This document shows, piece by piece, positions 1 to 4,825 of a stretch of DNA of 6,059 bases (within the stretch, counting starts at the first letter, position 1; each line of letters starts with the position of its first letter). The translations under genes were made by a program, and so were the position numbers. The stretch lies in contig DLGG01000183.1 of the NCBI GenBank assembly GCA_002482565.1, positions 1 through 6,059 of the forward strand, given 5' to 3'. This DNA comes from Solidesulfovibrio magneticus (GTDB lineage Bacteria; Desulfobacterota; Desulfovibrionia; Desulfovibrionales; Desulfovibrionaceae). The notes beneath the pieces are model-generated. The model was not told where the DNA came from. It did no database searches and saw nothing but the letters and a program-made list of their open reading frames with translations.

Positions 1-307
1 CCGTGGACACGCCCCGGGACGCGGCCCAGCCCAACAGCCACGAGGTCAGCATCACCCGGCCCCGGCAGTCCGGGGACATGCCGCCCACGGCCACGGTGGC
101 CGCCGCCGGCCGGCAGACCTTGCCCAGGCCCAGGCCGAAGGCCCGGGCTTCCAGCCGGCGATAGCCGGCCACGGCCCGGCCGGGCACGACGAGCAGTCCG
201 GCCAGGAGCCGGCGAAGAAGGTCCTTGGGCGTCAGCGACGACGACGAAGCAAGGGGGCGGCGCGAAGGTTCGATCCTTCGCCGCCGGGTGCGACGGGCGT
301 TGGCCAT
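1..307 (-). CDS. LpxK-like protein (tetraacyldisaccharide 4'-kinase family), N-terminal part, P-loop degenerate
   Basis: This reading frame starts at ATG 307-305 and stays open to the window's left edge, giving about 102 residues and no stop, so the C-terminal two thirds are missing. LpxK phosphorylates the lipid A disaccharide precursor at the inner membrane. The visible part has the family's amphipathic N-terminal region (residues about 25-65, Leu/Arg-rich) and then a segment that aligns without gaps to the LpxK P-loop strand: TVAVGG at 71-76 and TSWLLGWAASRGV at 88-100. The usual GGTGKT motif is replaced by DCRGRV (80-85), so the catalytic Lys becomes Arg84 and the following Thr becomes Val85. 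The first 24 residues are Arg/Ser-rich and unlike the family, and no clear ribosome binding site precedes the ATG, which lies just after a terminator T-tract; the true start may be further downstream. Family membership is inferred from the WLL and SVGN-like pattern. It could be a diverged, non-kinase paralogue or a decaying gene. Confidence 0.6.
   Translation of the reverse strand, partial: MANARRTRRRRIEPSRRPLASSSSLTPKDLLRRLLAGLLVVPGRAVAGYRRLEARAFGLGLGKVCRPAAATVAVGGMSPDCRGRVMLTSWLLGWAASRGVST
256..285 (-). repeat. Inverted repeat near the 5' end of the LpxK-like gene
   Basis: The perfect arms GCGAAGG (262-268) and CCTTCGC (275-281) enclose a six-base loop. Allowing a two-base bulge, GGCGG (256-260) also pairs with CCGCC (281-285), giving an 11 bp stem. 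In the minus-strand transcript it lies in codons 8-17 of the annotated frame. If translation starts further downstream it would be a leader hairpin. No function can be assigned. Confidence 0.35.
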
Positions 308-313
308 GGCGGG

Positions 314-355
314 AAAAAATGGCCCGCCCCGGGCCTGTTGGTCCGGGGGCGGGCC
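314..355 (-). terminator. Intrinsic terminator of the BI-1-like gene
   Basis: Read on the minus strand, a very GC-rich stem of 12 pairs (321-332 with 343-355, one bulged base) and a ten-base loop is followed by A and six Ts (320-314). It begins 17 bases after the BI-1-like stop codon, as expected for that gene's rho-independent terminator. It ends only six bases before the proposed start of the next minus-strand gene, so the LpxK-like gene would need read-through or a promoter inside or below the hairpin. Confidence 0.85.
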
Positions 356-371
356 TTGGGGGCAGGTTGGC

Positions 372-1085
372 CTAGTCCCTGTTGCCGCCGCCGAAAAGGC
401 GCAGCATCATCAGGAACAGGTTGATGAAGTCGAGGTAGAGGGTCAGCGCGCCGAGGATGGTTCCCCGCCGCACGGCCGTGGCGTCGTCGGCCGGGGCCAT
501 CTCGCCCATGACCTTGAGCTTCTGGGTGTCGTAGGCGGTCAGGCCCGTGAAGACCAGCACGCCCACGCAGGAGATGATGAAATCGGCCATGGCGCTCTTG
601 GTGAACATGTTGACCAGGGAGGCGATGACGATGCCGATAAGGCCCATGAACAGGAAACTGCCCATGCCGGTCAGGTCGCGCTTGGTCATGAGGCCATACA
701 GGCTCATGGCTCCGAACATGCCGCCGGTGACCAGGAAGGCCTTGAAGATGGTGGCCTGGGCGTAGACCACGAAGATGGCCGACAAGGTGACGCCGTTTAG
801 GGCGCTATACAGCATGAAAAGCCCGCTGGCCGTGCCGGCCGACAGGCGGTTGATGGCGGCGGACAGGCCCACGACCAGGGCCAGTTCGGCGATGATGAGG
901 CCGAAAAAGAGGATCTGGTTGCTGAAAACGGTCTGCATCAGGGCCGGGCTCGACACCACGAAGACCGAGGCCGCCGCCGTGACCAGAAGGCCCAGGCACA
1001 TCCAGCCGTAGACGCCGCGCATGAAGGCGTTTACAACTTCGACGCGGGCTTGGGTTGTCTGCATCGAGCGATATTGGTAGCTCAT
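372..1085 (-). CDS. Bax inhibitor-1 (BI-1)/YccA family integral membrane protein
   Basis: This encodes 237 residues of a polytopic inner-membrane protein. Hydrophobic segments lie at about 24-45, 56-78, 85-107, 113-131, 142-161, 167-185 and 208-229, the seven-helix pattern of the BI-1/TMBIM family. The family signatures are LTAYDTQKL (182-190) and the C-terminal LDFINLFLMMLRLFGG (218-233). Asp186 and Asp219 fit the two acidic residues that form the pH-sensitive aspartate pair in the bacterial homologue YetJ, a proton-linked calcium leak channel; E. coli YccA instead modulates the FtsH protease. Which role applies here cannot be told from sequence. ATG 1085-1083 is chosen because an AGGAGG ribosome site lies six bases upstream; the in-frame TTG at 1100 and ATG at 1091 overlap or abut that site. 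The gene has its own promoter and terminator, so it is probably monocistronic, and it diverges from the peptide-transporter ATPase operon. Confidence 0.93.
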   Translation of the reverse strand: MSYQYRSMQTTQARVEVVNAFMRGVYGWMCLGLLVTAAASVFVVSSPALMQTVFSNQILFFGLIIAELALVVGLSAAINRLSAGTASGLFMLYSALNGVTLSAIFVVYAQATIFKAFLVTGGMFGAMSLYGLMTKRDLTGMGSFLFMGLIGIVIASLVNMFTKSAMADFIISCVGVLVFTGLTAYDTQKLKVMGEMAPADDATAVRRGTILGALTLYLDFINLFLMMLRLFGGGNRD

Positions 1086-1111
1086 GAGCATCCTCCTCAA
1101 GGGGAAAATAG

Positions 1112-1129
1112 TAGACTATCCCTAGTCTA
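1112..1129. promoter_or_regulatory. Palindromic operator candidate at the divergent promoter
   Basis: TAGACTA (1112-1118) and TAGTCTA (1123-1129) form perfect 7 bp inverted arms around TCCC. The site overlaps the -10 and predicted start point of the BI-1-like promoter and lies between the two divergent genes. It is AT-rich within a strongly GC-rich background. Its size, symmetry and place suit a dimeric repressor site, but the regulator is unknown. No T-tract follows, so a terminator reading is not supported. Confidence 0.45.
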
Positions 1130-1154
1130 TAACGCGCCGCGAGGCCGCTGGCAA
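1126..1154 (-). promoter_or_regulatory. Sigma-70-like promoter for the BI-1-like gene
   Basis: On the minus strand a -35 hexamer TTGCCA (1154-1149, five of six matches) and a -10 hexamer TATAGA (1131-1126, four of six) are separated by exactly 17 bases. The predicted transcript would start near 1119, giving a leader of about 35 bases with the AGGAGG ribosome site. On the plus strand the same AT-rich island offers TATAAC (1128-1133, five of six) as a possible -10 for the divergent ATPase operon, but with no good -35. Confidence 0.6.
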
Positions 1155-1197
1155 GGGGAACCGGGCCGACGCGGCGGCGGCGCGACGCGGGAGACGC

Positions 1198-2166
1198 ATG
1201 GGGCAGACGCTGTTGCGGGTGGAAGGGCTTTCCACGGTTTTTGAAACGCCGGCCGGGCCGCTTACGGCCGTGGACGGCGTGGATCTCACGGTGTCGCGCG
1301 GCGAAGTGGTGGCCGTGGTGGGCGAGTCGGGCTGCGGCAAGACCATGCTGGCCTTGTCCATCCTGGGGCTTGTGCCGTCGCCGGGGCGCATCGTTTCGGG
1401 CCGGGCCGCCCTGGGCGACACCGACGTGCTGGCCCTGCCCGAGAGCCGGCGCCGGCTGGTGCGGGGCAAGCGGGCGGCCATGATCTTTCAGGAGCCCATG
1501 ACGGCGCTCAATCCGGTGCTGACCATCGGCGAGCAGGTGGCCGAACCGTTGCGCGTCCATGCCGGGGCCTCGCGCCGGGAGAGCCTGGCCGCGGCCGAGG
1601 CGATGCTGGCCCGGGTGGGGCTGCCCGATCCCGGCCGGCAGCTTGGGCGCTATCCCCACGAACTTTCCGGCGGCCAGCGCCAGCGGGTCATGATCGCCAT
1701 GGCCCTTATGCTGCGGCCGGAGCTGCTTATCGCCGACGAGCCGACCACGGCCCTGGACGTCACGGTCCAGGGGCAGATCCTGTCGCTGATGCTCGATCTG
1801 GCCCGGGACGCCGGCACGGCCATCCTGCTGGTCACCCACAACCTCGGCGTGGTGGCCCAGACCGCCGACCGGGTGGCGGTCATGTACGCCGGCCGGCTGG
1901 TGGAAGAGGCTCGCGTGGACGCCTTTTTCCAGGGGCCGGCCCATCCCTACTCCCGGGGGCTTTTAGCCTCGCTGCCGCGCCTGGACGACCCGGGCCGGCG
2001 GCTCACGCCGGTTCCGGGCATGGTGCCGAGCCTGGCCGCCCTGCCCACCGGCTGCCATTTCCATCCGCGCTGCGGGGAGGCCTTTGCCCCCTGCGCCGAC
2101 AACGCGCCGCCGCTGTTCGAACTTCCCGGCGGCGGACAGGCGAGGTGCTGGCTTCATGGCGCGTAA
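1198..2166 (+). CDS. Peptide ABC transporter ATP-binding protein, OppD/DppD type
   Basis: This 322-residue cytoplasmic ATPase is one half of the heterodimeric motor of a dipeptide/oligopeptide (possibly nickel) importer. Visible motifs are Walker A GESGCGKT (42-49), the Q-loop FQEP (97-100), the signature LSGGQ (156-160), Walker B LLIADE with catalytic Glu181, the D-loop ALD (185-187) and the switch His214. The C-terminal oligopeptide-transporter domain has Cys286, 292, 299 and 317; this four-cysteine arrangement is the one reported to hold a 4Fe-4S cluster in some OppD/DppD proteins. Length and motif order are normal for the family. ATG 1198 is chosen because GGGAG lies four bases upstream. 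The stop overlaps the next ATPase gene by 11 bases, which suggests translational coupling. The first gene after a divergent promoter is this ATPase, and no permease or binding-protein gene precedes it. Substrate cannot be decided from the ATPase alone. Confidence 0.93.
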   Translation: MGQTLLRVEGLSTVFETPAGPLTAVDGVDLTVSRGEVVAVVGESGCGKTMLALSILGLVPSPGRIVSGRAALGDTDVLALPESRRRLVRGKRAAMIFQEPMTALNPVLTIGEQVAEPLRVHAGASRRESLAAAEAMLARVGLPDPGRQLGRYPHELSGGQRQRVMIAMALMLRPELLIADEPTTALDVTVQGQILSLMLDLARDAGTAILLVTHNLGVVAQTADRVAVMYAGRLVEEARVDAFFQGPAHPYSRGLLASLPRLDDPGRRLTPVPGMVPSLAALPTGCHFHPRCGEAFAPCADNAPPLFELPGGGQARCWLHGA

Positions 2167-3130
2167 CGACGTTCCGGTGCTGGAGCTGGCCGGCCTGTCC
2201 CGCTCGTTTGTTTCCCGAGAAGGCGTCTTTCGCCGCCGCGAGCGGATCGTTCGGGCCGTTAGCGGGGTGGATCTGGCCGTGGCCCCGGGCGAGACGGTTG
2301 GGCTTGTGGGCGAGTCGGGCTGCGGCAAATCGACCCTGGCCCGCATGGCCATCGGGCTTTTGCCGCCAAGCGCCGGCACGGTGCGCCTGGGCGGACTTGA
2401 TCCCTGGGACGGGGGGGCCGCCGAGCGAAAGCGCCTGCCGCGCCTGGCCCAGATGATCTTTCAGGACCCCTATTCGTCGCTCAATCCGCGCCTGCCCGTG
2501 GGCTGGACCGTGGCCGAAGGGCTGCGGGCGGCCGGCGGACTTTCGGCTGCCCAGCGCCGGGAGCGGGTGGCCGAGCTTCTGGCCCAGGTCGGGCTGGCCC
2601 CGGAGCACGCCCGGCGCTTTCCCCACCAGTTTTCCGGCGGCCAGCGCCAGCGGGTGGCCATCGCCCGGGCCTTGGCCCTGTCGCCGAAGCTCATCGTCTG
2701 CGACGAGCCGGTCTCGGCCCTGGACGTCTCGGTCCAGGCCCAGGTCATAAACCTTCTGGCCGACCTCAAGGCCCGCCACGGCCTGGCCTATCTGTTCATT
2801 TCCCACGATCTGGCCGTGGTCGGGCATTTAAGCGACCGGGTGGCCGTCATGTACCTCGGGCGCATCGTGGAGCTGGCCCCGGCCGCCGCCCTTTACGCCA
2901 GGGCCGCGCATCCGTATACCAGGGCGCTGCTGGCGGCCGTGCCCGGGCTTGATCCCGGCCGCCGCCGGCCGGCCGGCCTGGCCGGGGAAACGCCCAGTCC
3001 GGCGGCCGTGCCCACGGGCTGCGCCTTTCATCCGCGCTGCGACCAGGCCGAGCCGCGCTGCGCCGAGCAGTCGCCGGCGCTCACCGAGATCGCCCCCGGA
3101 CACTTTGCGCGCTGCCTGCGCCTCACATAA
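2156..3130 (+). CDS. Peptide ABC transporter ATP-binding protein, OppF/DppF type
   Basis: This 324-residue ATPase is the partner of the preceding OppD-like subunit. It has Walker A GESGCGKST (52-60), the Q-loop FQDP (102-105), the signature FSGGQ (159-163), Walker B LIVCDE with Glu184, and switch His217. The segment DPYSSLNPRL (104-113) is typical of OppF/DppF. The C-terminal domain carries Cys289, 295, 302 and 320, spaced almost as in the upstream subunit; this is a trait more familiar from the D subunit. ATG 2156 is chosen over earlier in-frame codons because the Walker A spacing is then normal and GCGAGG lies ten bases upstream, within the end of the previous gene. Both nucleotide sites look catalytically complete, so the dimer should be an active ATPase. 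The gene is followed after 13 bases by a gene of unknown function with a strong ribosome site, so the three are probably co-transcribed. Confidence 0.93.
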   Translation: MARNDVPVLELAGLSRSFVSREGVFRRRERIVRAVSGVDLAVAPGETVGLVGESGCGKSTLARMAIGLLPPSAGTVRLGGLDPWDGGAAERKRLPRLAQMIFQDPYSSLNPRLPVGWTVAEGLRAAGGLSAAQRRERVAELLAQVGLAPEHARRFPHQFSGGQRQRVAIARALALSPKLIVCDEPVSALDVSVQAQVINLLADLKARHGLAYLFISHDLAVVGHLSDRVAVMYLGRIVELAPAAALYARAAHPYTRALLAAVPGLDPGRRRPAGLAGETPSPAAVPTGCAFHPRCDQAEPRCAEQSPALTEIAPGHFARCLRLT

Positions 3131-3143
3131 AAGGAGAACCGCG

Positions 3144-3635
3144 ATGGACCACATCGAACAAGCCAGCCAGGAAATCTTCCGGGTGTTCATGGCCGAGCAC
3201 TGGGTGCGCTACTATTTTGCCATGCAAAACGGCGAGGTGGTGTTTCTGGACGTGCCGACCGAAGCCATCGAAGCCTTAAAGGCCCATGACGCGGGTCTGG
3301 CCGAGTTCGTGGCCGGGGTCAACGGCCAGAGCATCGACATGGAGTCCTCGCGCCGGGCCGTGGGCGAACACGTGTTCCGCACCATGGAAGGCGGCCAGTA
3401 CCCCCCGGGGCTGGTGGCCAAGGCCTTTGACGGCCCGCAGCTCGGGCTTTTGCTCAAGCTCTTCACGGTCTGGCTGTCCGGCCACGAAGCCCTGCTCGAC
3501 GCCGAAACCATGCCGTTTGCCGAATGGGAACGGCTTTTTGCCGCCTGGCGGCAGGACCCGGCCGTGGCCCGCTTCGCCGCGAGCCTGGCCCAGGCCGGGA
3601 ACCCGGCCACCCCGGGCAGCGGCGCGGTGCATTAG
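3144..3635 (+). CDS. Conserved-looking hypothetical protein, third gene of the ATPase operon
   Basis: This encodes 163 residues that I do not recognise as a named family. The start ATG 3144 has a strong AAGGAG seven bases upstream and follows the OppF-like stop by 13 bases, so expression with the ATPases is likely. There is no signal peptide, no membrane segment and no cysteine, so the protein is probably cytoplasmic and soluble. The composition is helix-forming, with aromatic residues near the start (HWVRYYF, about 19-25), a predicted strand EVVFLDV (31-37), a central GQYPPGLVAKAFDGPQLGLL region (about 84-103) and a Trp-containing helix (EWERLFAAWRQD, about 128-139). The last 12 residues are Pro/Gly-rich and probably disordered. 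GC-rich codon use matches the neighbours, which argues that it is native. Its place suggests an accessory role in peptide uptake or an unrelated passenger gene; neither can be shown from sequence. Confidence 0.82.
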   Translation: MDHIEQASQEIFRVFMAEHWVRYYFAMQNGEVVFLDVPTEAIEALKAHDAGLAEFVAGVNGQSIDMESSRRAVGEHVFRTMEGGQYPPGLVAKAFDGPQLGLLLKLFTVWLSGHEALLDAETMPFAEWERLFAAWRQDPAVARFAASLAQAGNPATPGSGAVH

Positions 3636-3757
3636 CCGAGCCGGCGCGTCGGGAGCCTTCGGCTTTCTGCATAATACGTTGGCCGCTTTCCAGGAGACGG
3701 CAATGGCCTCGCCTCCGGGACCACGGCCCGCCCCACGCCACGAAAGAAACAAACCTG
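3636..3757 (+). other. Long 3' region with promoter-like and ribosome-site-like signals
   Basis: This stretch lies between the operon's last stop and its terminator. It contains a -10-like CATAAT (3670-3675) with no good -35, and a strong AGGAG (3692-3696) six bases before ATG 3703. The frame from that ATG has no stop before the terminator hairpin and continues antisense through the lipoprotein gene. A short coding gene is therefore unlikely. It may be an untranslated tail, a 3'-derived small RNA of about 110 bases ending at 3789, or the remains of a deleted gene. Confidence 0.3.
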
Positions 3758-3789
3758 GGCGGGAGCGCCTGAGCGCTCCCGCCTTTTTT
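3758..3789 (+). terminator. Strong intrinsic terminator of the ATPase operon
   Basis: A perfect 11 bp GC-rich stem (3758-3768 with 3773-3783) with the loop CTGA is followed by six Ts (3784-3789). It is a textbook rho-independent terminator in the plus direction. On the minus strand the hairpin is followed by an interrupted T-rich run (3757-3742), so it may also stop transcription from the lipoprotein gene. Confidence 0.92.
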
Positions 3790-3791
3790 GC

Positions 3792-3829
3792 GCCCGGTGA
3801 TCGGCAAACGCCGCTCTCCCGGGCTTTTT
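3792..3829 (+). terminator. Second, back-up intrinsic terminator
   Basis: Three bases after the first terminator, GCCCGG (3792-3797) pairs with CCGGGC (3819-3824) and is followed by five Ts (3825-3829). The interior contains a nested CGGC/GCCG stem (3802-3805 with 3810-3813) with an AAAC loop. It points in the plus direction and would protect the convergent lipoprotein gene from read-through. Confidence 0.6.
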
Positions 3830-3839
3830 CGTGTCCAAC

Positions 3840-4169
3840 CTACTTCTTCTTTTTCAGTACCCAACCCCGGGCCTGCATGCAGGTGGCGAACACGTCCTGG
3901 TTGGCGTCGTCCTCGGCCACGTTGGCCACCCAGCGCGTGGCCTGGGCCTCGATGGTGGGATCGGTTTCGAAGCGTTCCCGGCCATAGGTGGGCGGCACCT
4001 GGGCGTTGGCTTCGTTGGTGCAAAGGGTGGTGTCCTGGGCCAGTCGCGCCTTGGACTCGGACTGATCGACCAGATTGGGGTTGTAGTAGACGGGGCCGCA
4101 GCCGCCAAGGCCGAAAGCCAAAAGGGCCAGCAGGGCAACGCGGATCGCCGGGCGCGGAATCACGGTCAT
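3840..4169 (-). CDS. Small outer-envelope lipoprotein of unknown function
   Basis: This encodes a 109-residue predicted lipoprotein. The N-terminus is a classic lipoprotein signal: Arg6 and Arg10, then a hydrophobic stretch (11-22), then the lipobox LGGC (21-24), so the mature protein should start at lipidated Cys24. The mature chain begins CGPVYYNPN and is small, polar and acidic in its middle. Two further cysteines, Cys50 and Cys97, could form a disulfide. The C-terminal FATCMQARGWVL (94-105) matches a pattern I know from many small proteobacterial lipoproteins that end in a Cys-Met-x-x-Lys/Arg-Gly-Trp/Tyr block; their function is generally unknown. The tail is KKKK. ATG 4169-4167 has AAGGA about seven bases upstream; longer frames lack the signal peptide at their N-terminus and are rejected. 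It diverges from the MucR-like gene. Confidence 0.85.
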   Translation of the reverse strand: MTVIPRPAIRVALLALLAFGLGGCGPVYYNPNLVDQSESKARLAQDTTLCTNEANAQVPPTYGRERFETDPTIEAQATRWVANVAEDDANQDVFATCMQARGWVLKKKK

Positions 4170-4199
4170 GGAACGTCCTTTGCGGTCGGATTTATGGTC

Positions 4200-4228
4200 T
4201 GGATATTTTGTCGGCAGACAACCTGCAA
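4200..4228 (-). promoter_or_regulatory. Possible promoter of the lipoprotein gene
   Basis: On the minus strand TTGCAG (4228-4223, four of six matches) and TATCCA (4205-4200, three of six) are 17 bases apart, leaving a leader of about 25 bases before ATG 4169. The -10 match is weak. The spacer contains the inverted repeat TTGTC-GGCA-GACAA (4208-4221), which could be an operator. Confidence 0.35.
4208..4221. promoter_or_regulatory. Short inverted repeat between the lipoprotein and MucR-like genes
   Basis: The perfect 5 bp arms TTGTC and GACAA flank GGCA. It lies in the AT-richer part of the divergent intergenic region, inside the proposed lipoprotein promoter spacer. MucR/Ros proteins usually bind AT-rich sites in promoters including their own, so autoregulation from here is possible, but this is only inference. 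Confidence 0.3.
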
Positions 4229-4313
4229 CCTTTTTCCCATGGCGCACGACATACGGGACGCCGGCGCGTTTTCGGCCTGCACCGGCGCAACGAAGCATCC
4301 CGGAGGAACCTGT

Positions 4314-4709
4314 ATGGAAGATCATCTCACCATGGCCATCGAGATCGTCAAAGCCCAGGCCAAGGTCCGCAACATGCATGAAGACGAGATACGGGCCATG
4401 GTGTCCAGGCTGTCGGCCACCATACGCGGCATGGACCTGGCGGCGGCGACCGGCCCGGCCATGCCCCTTGACGCCAAACGGGCCATCAAGGAACGCACCA
4501 TCACCTGCCTGGAATCGGGCAAGCCGTTTAAGATCCTCACCCGCAAGCATCTGGCCAAGTACGGGCTCACCCCGGACGAGTACCGGGCCAAGTGGGGCTA
4601 CGCCAAGGACATGCCGCTGGTGTGCAAGGCCTTGCAGCGCGAGCGCCGCAAGAAAATGCGTGAACTGCGTCTGTGGGAACGCCGGGGGCAGGGCAACAGC
4701 GCGGCCTAG
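4314..4709 (+). CDS. MucR/Ros-family transcriptional regulator with altered zinc-finger ligands
   Basis: This 131-residue DNA-binding protein is of the MucR/Ros type. The family signature is clear: ITCLESGKPFKIL (63-75), KHLAKYGLTPDEYRAKWGY (78-96) and the basic C-terminal block LVCKALQRERRKKM (102-115), as I recall for sulfate-reducer homologues. The N-terminal 50 residues are an amphipathic helical region, which in MucR-type proteins mediates oligomerisation. Classical Ros coordinates zinc with two Cys and two His. Here Cys65 is kept, but the second Cys is Ser68, and of the His pair only His79 remains while the other position is Tyr83. The fold may therefore be held without zinc, as known for some Ros-like homologues. 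ATG 4314 is chosen because GGAGGA lies six bases upstream; the earlier in-frame ATG at 4240 has no ribosome site. Expected to act as an H-NS-like silencer or local regulator; targets are unknown. Confidence 0.88.
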   Translation: MEDHLTMAIEIVKAQAKVRNMHEDEIRAMVSRLSATIRGMDLAAATGPAMPLDAKRAIKERTITCLESGKPFKILTRKHLAKYGLTPDEYRAKWGYAKDMPLVCKALQRERRKKMRELRLWERRGQGNSAA

Positions 4710-4732
4710 GGGGCGGCGCGATCCCGCTCCGT

Positions 4733-4790
4733 AAAAAATACGAACGTCTTGTCACAGGGCTGGTTGTCCGCCCTGCCCGCTTCAGGCGGC
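4733..4790. repeat. Imperfect direct repeat, copy 1
   Basis: Copy 1 shares AAAAAATACGAA (4733-4744), GCTGGTTGT (4759-4767) and, with mismatches, a CGCCCTG...TCAGGCGGC block (4769-4790) with copy 2 at 4804-4864. The period is 71-74 bases. It lies in the gap between the convergent MucR-like and kinase-like genes. It also contains its own hairpin CAGGGC (4755-4760)/GCCCTG (4770-4775) and ends in bases matching the last codons and stop of the kinase-like gene. Confidence 0.7.
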
Positions 4791-4803
4791 GGCCAGGCCC
4801 CCC

Positions 4804-4825
4804 AAAAAATACGAAAGTATTTTTT
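4804..4825. terminator. AT-rich hairpin between convergent genes, possible bidirectional terminator
   Basis: AAAAAATAC (4804-4812) and GTATTTTTT (4817-4825) are perfect 9 bp inverted arms around GAAA, a GNRA-type tetraloop on the plus strand. Both strands read A-tract, hairpin, T-tract, which suits a shared terminator for the MucR-like and kinase-like genes. The stem is AT-rich and so weaker than the other terminators in the window. Copy 1 of the direct repeat has lost the second arm. Confidence 0.5.

Noticed and set aside
225..800. Plus-strand reading frame of 191 codons
   Set aside because: It is antisense to the LpxK-like and BI-1-like genes, has low-complexity His/Gly/Asp-rich translation typical of reverse-strand frames in GC-rich DNA, and runs through the terminator.
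805..1944. Minus-strand frame of 379 codons across the promoter and OppD-like gene
   Set aside because: It crosses the BI-1 promoter and is antisense to a well-supported ATPase; its translation is Gly/His/Arg-rich with no family features.
1318..2655. Exact DNA repeats of 23 and 25 bases shared by the two ATPase genes (1318-1340 with 2306-2328; 1664-1688 with 2631-2655)
   Set aside because: They encode the Walker A and signature motifs of paralogous proteins with the same codon bias, so they are expected and need no repeat element; recent gene conversion cannot be excluded but is not required.
2003..2827. Minus-strand frame of 274 codons antisense to the two ATPases
   Set aside because: Composition mirrors the antisense of Walker and signature motifs; no ribosome site and no recognisable domain.
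3703..3987. Plus-strand frame starting at the strong AGGAG-ATG
   Set aside because: It reads straight through two intrinsic terminators and antisense to the lipoprotein, with Pro/Arg-rich sequence; kept only as a possible small-RNA or gene-remnant signal.
3831..4313. Longer N-terminus for the MucR-like protein
   Set aside because: The upstream in-frame region is antisense to the lipoprotein, and the best ribosome site is GGAGGA just before ATG 4314.
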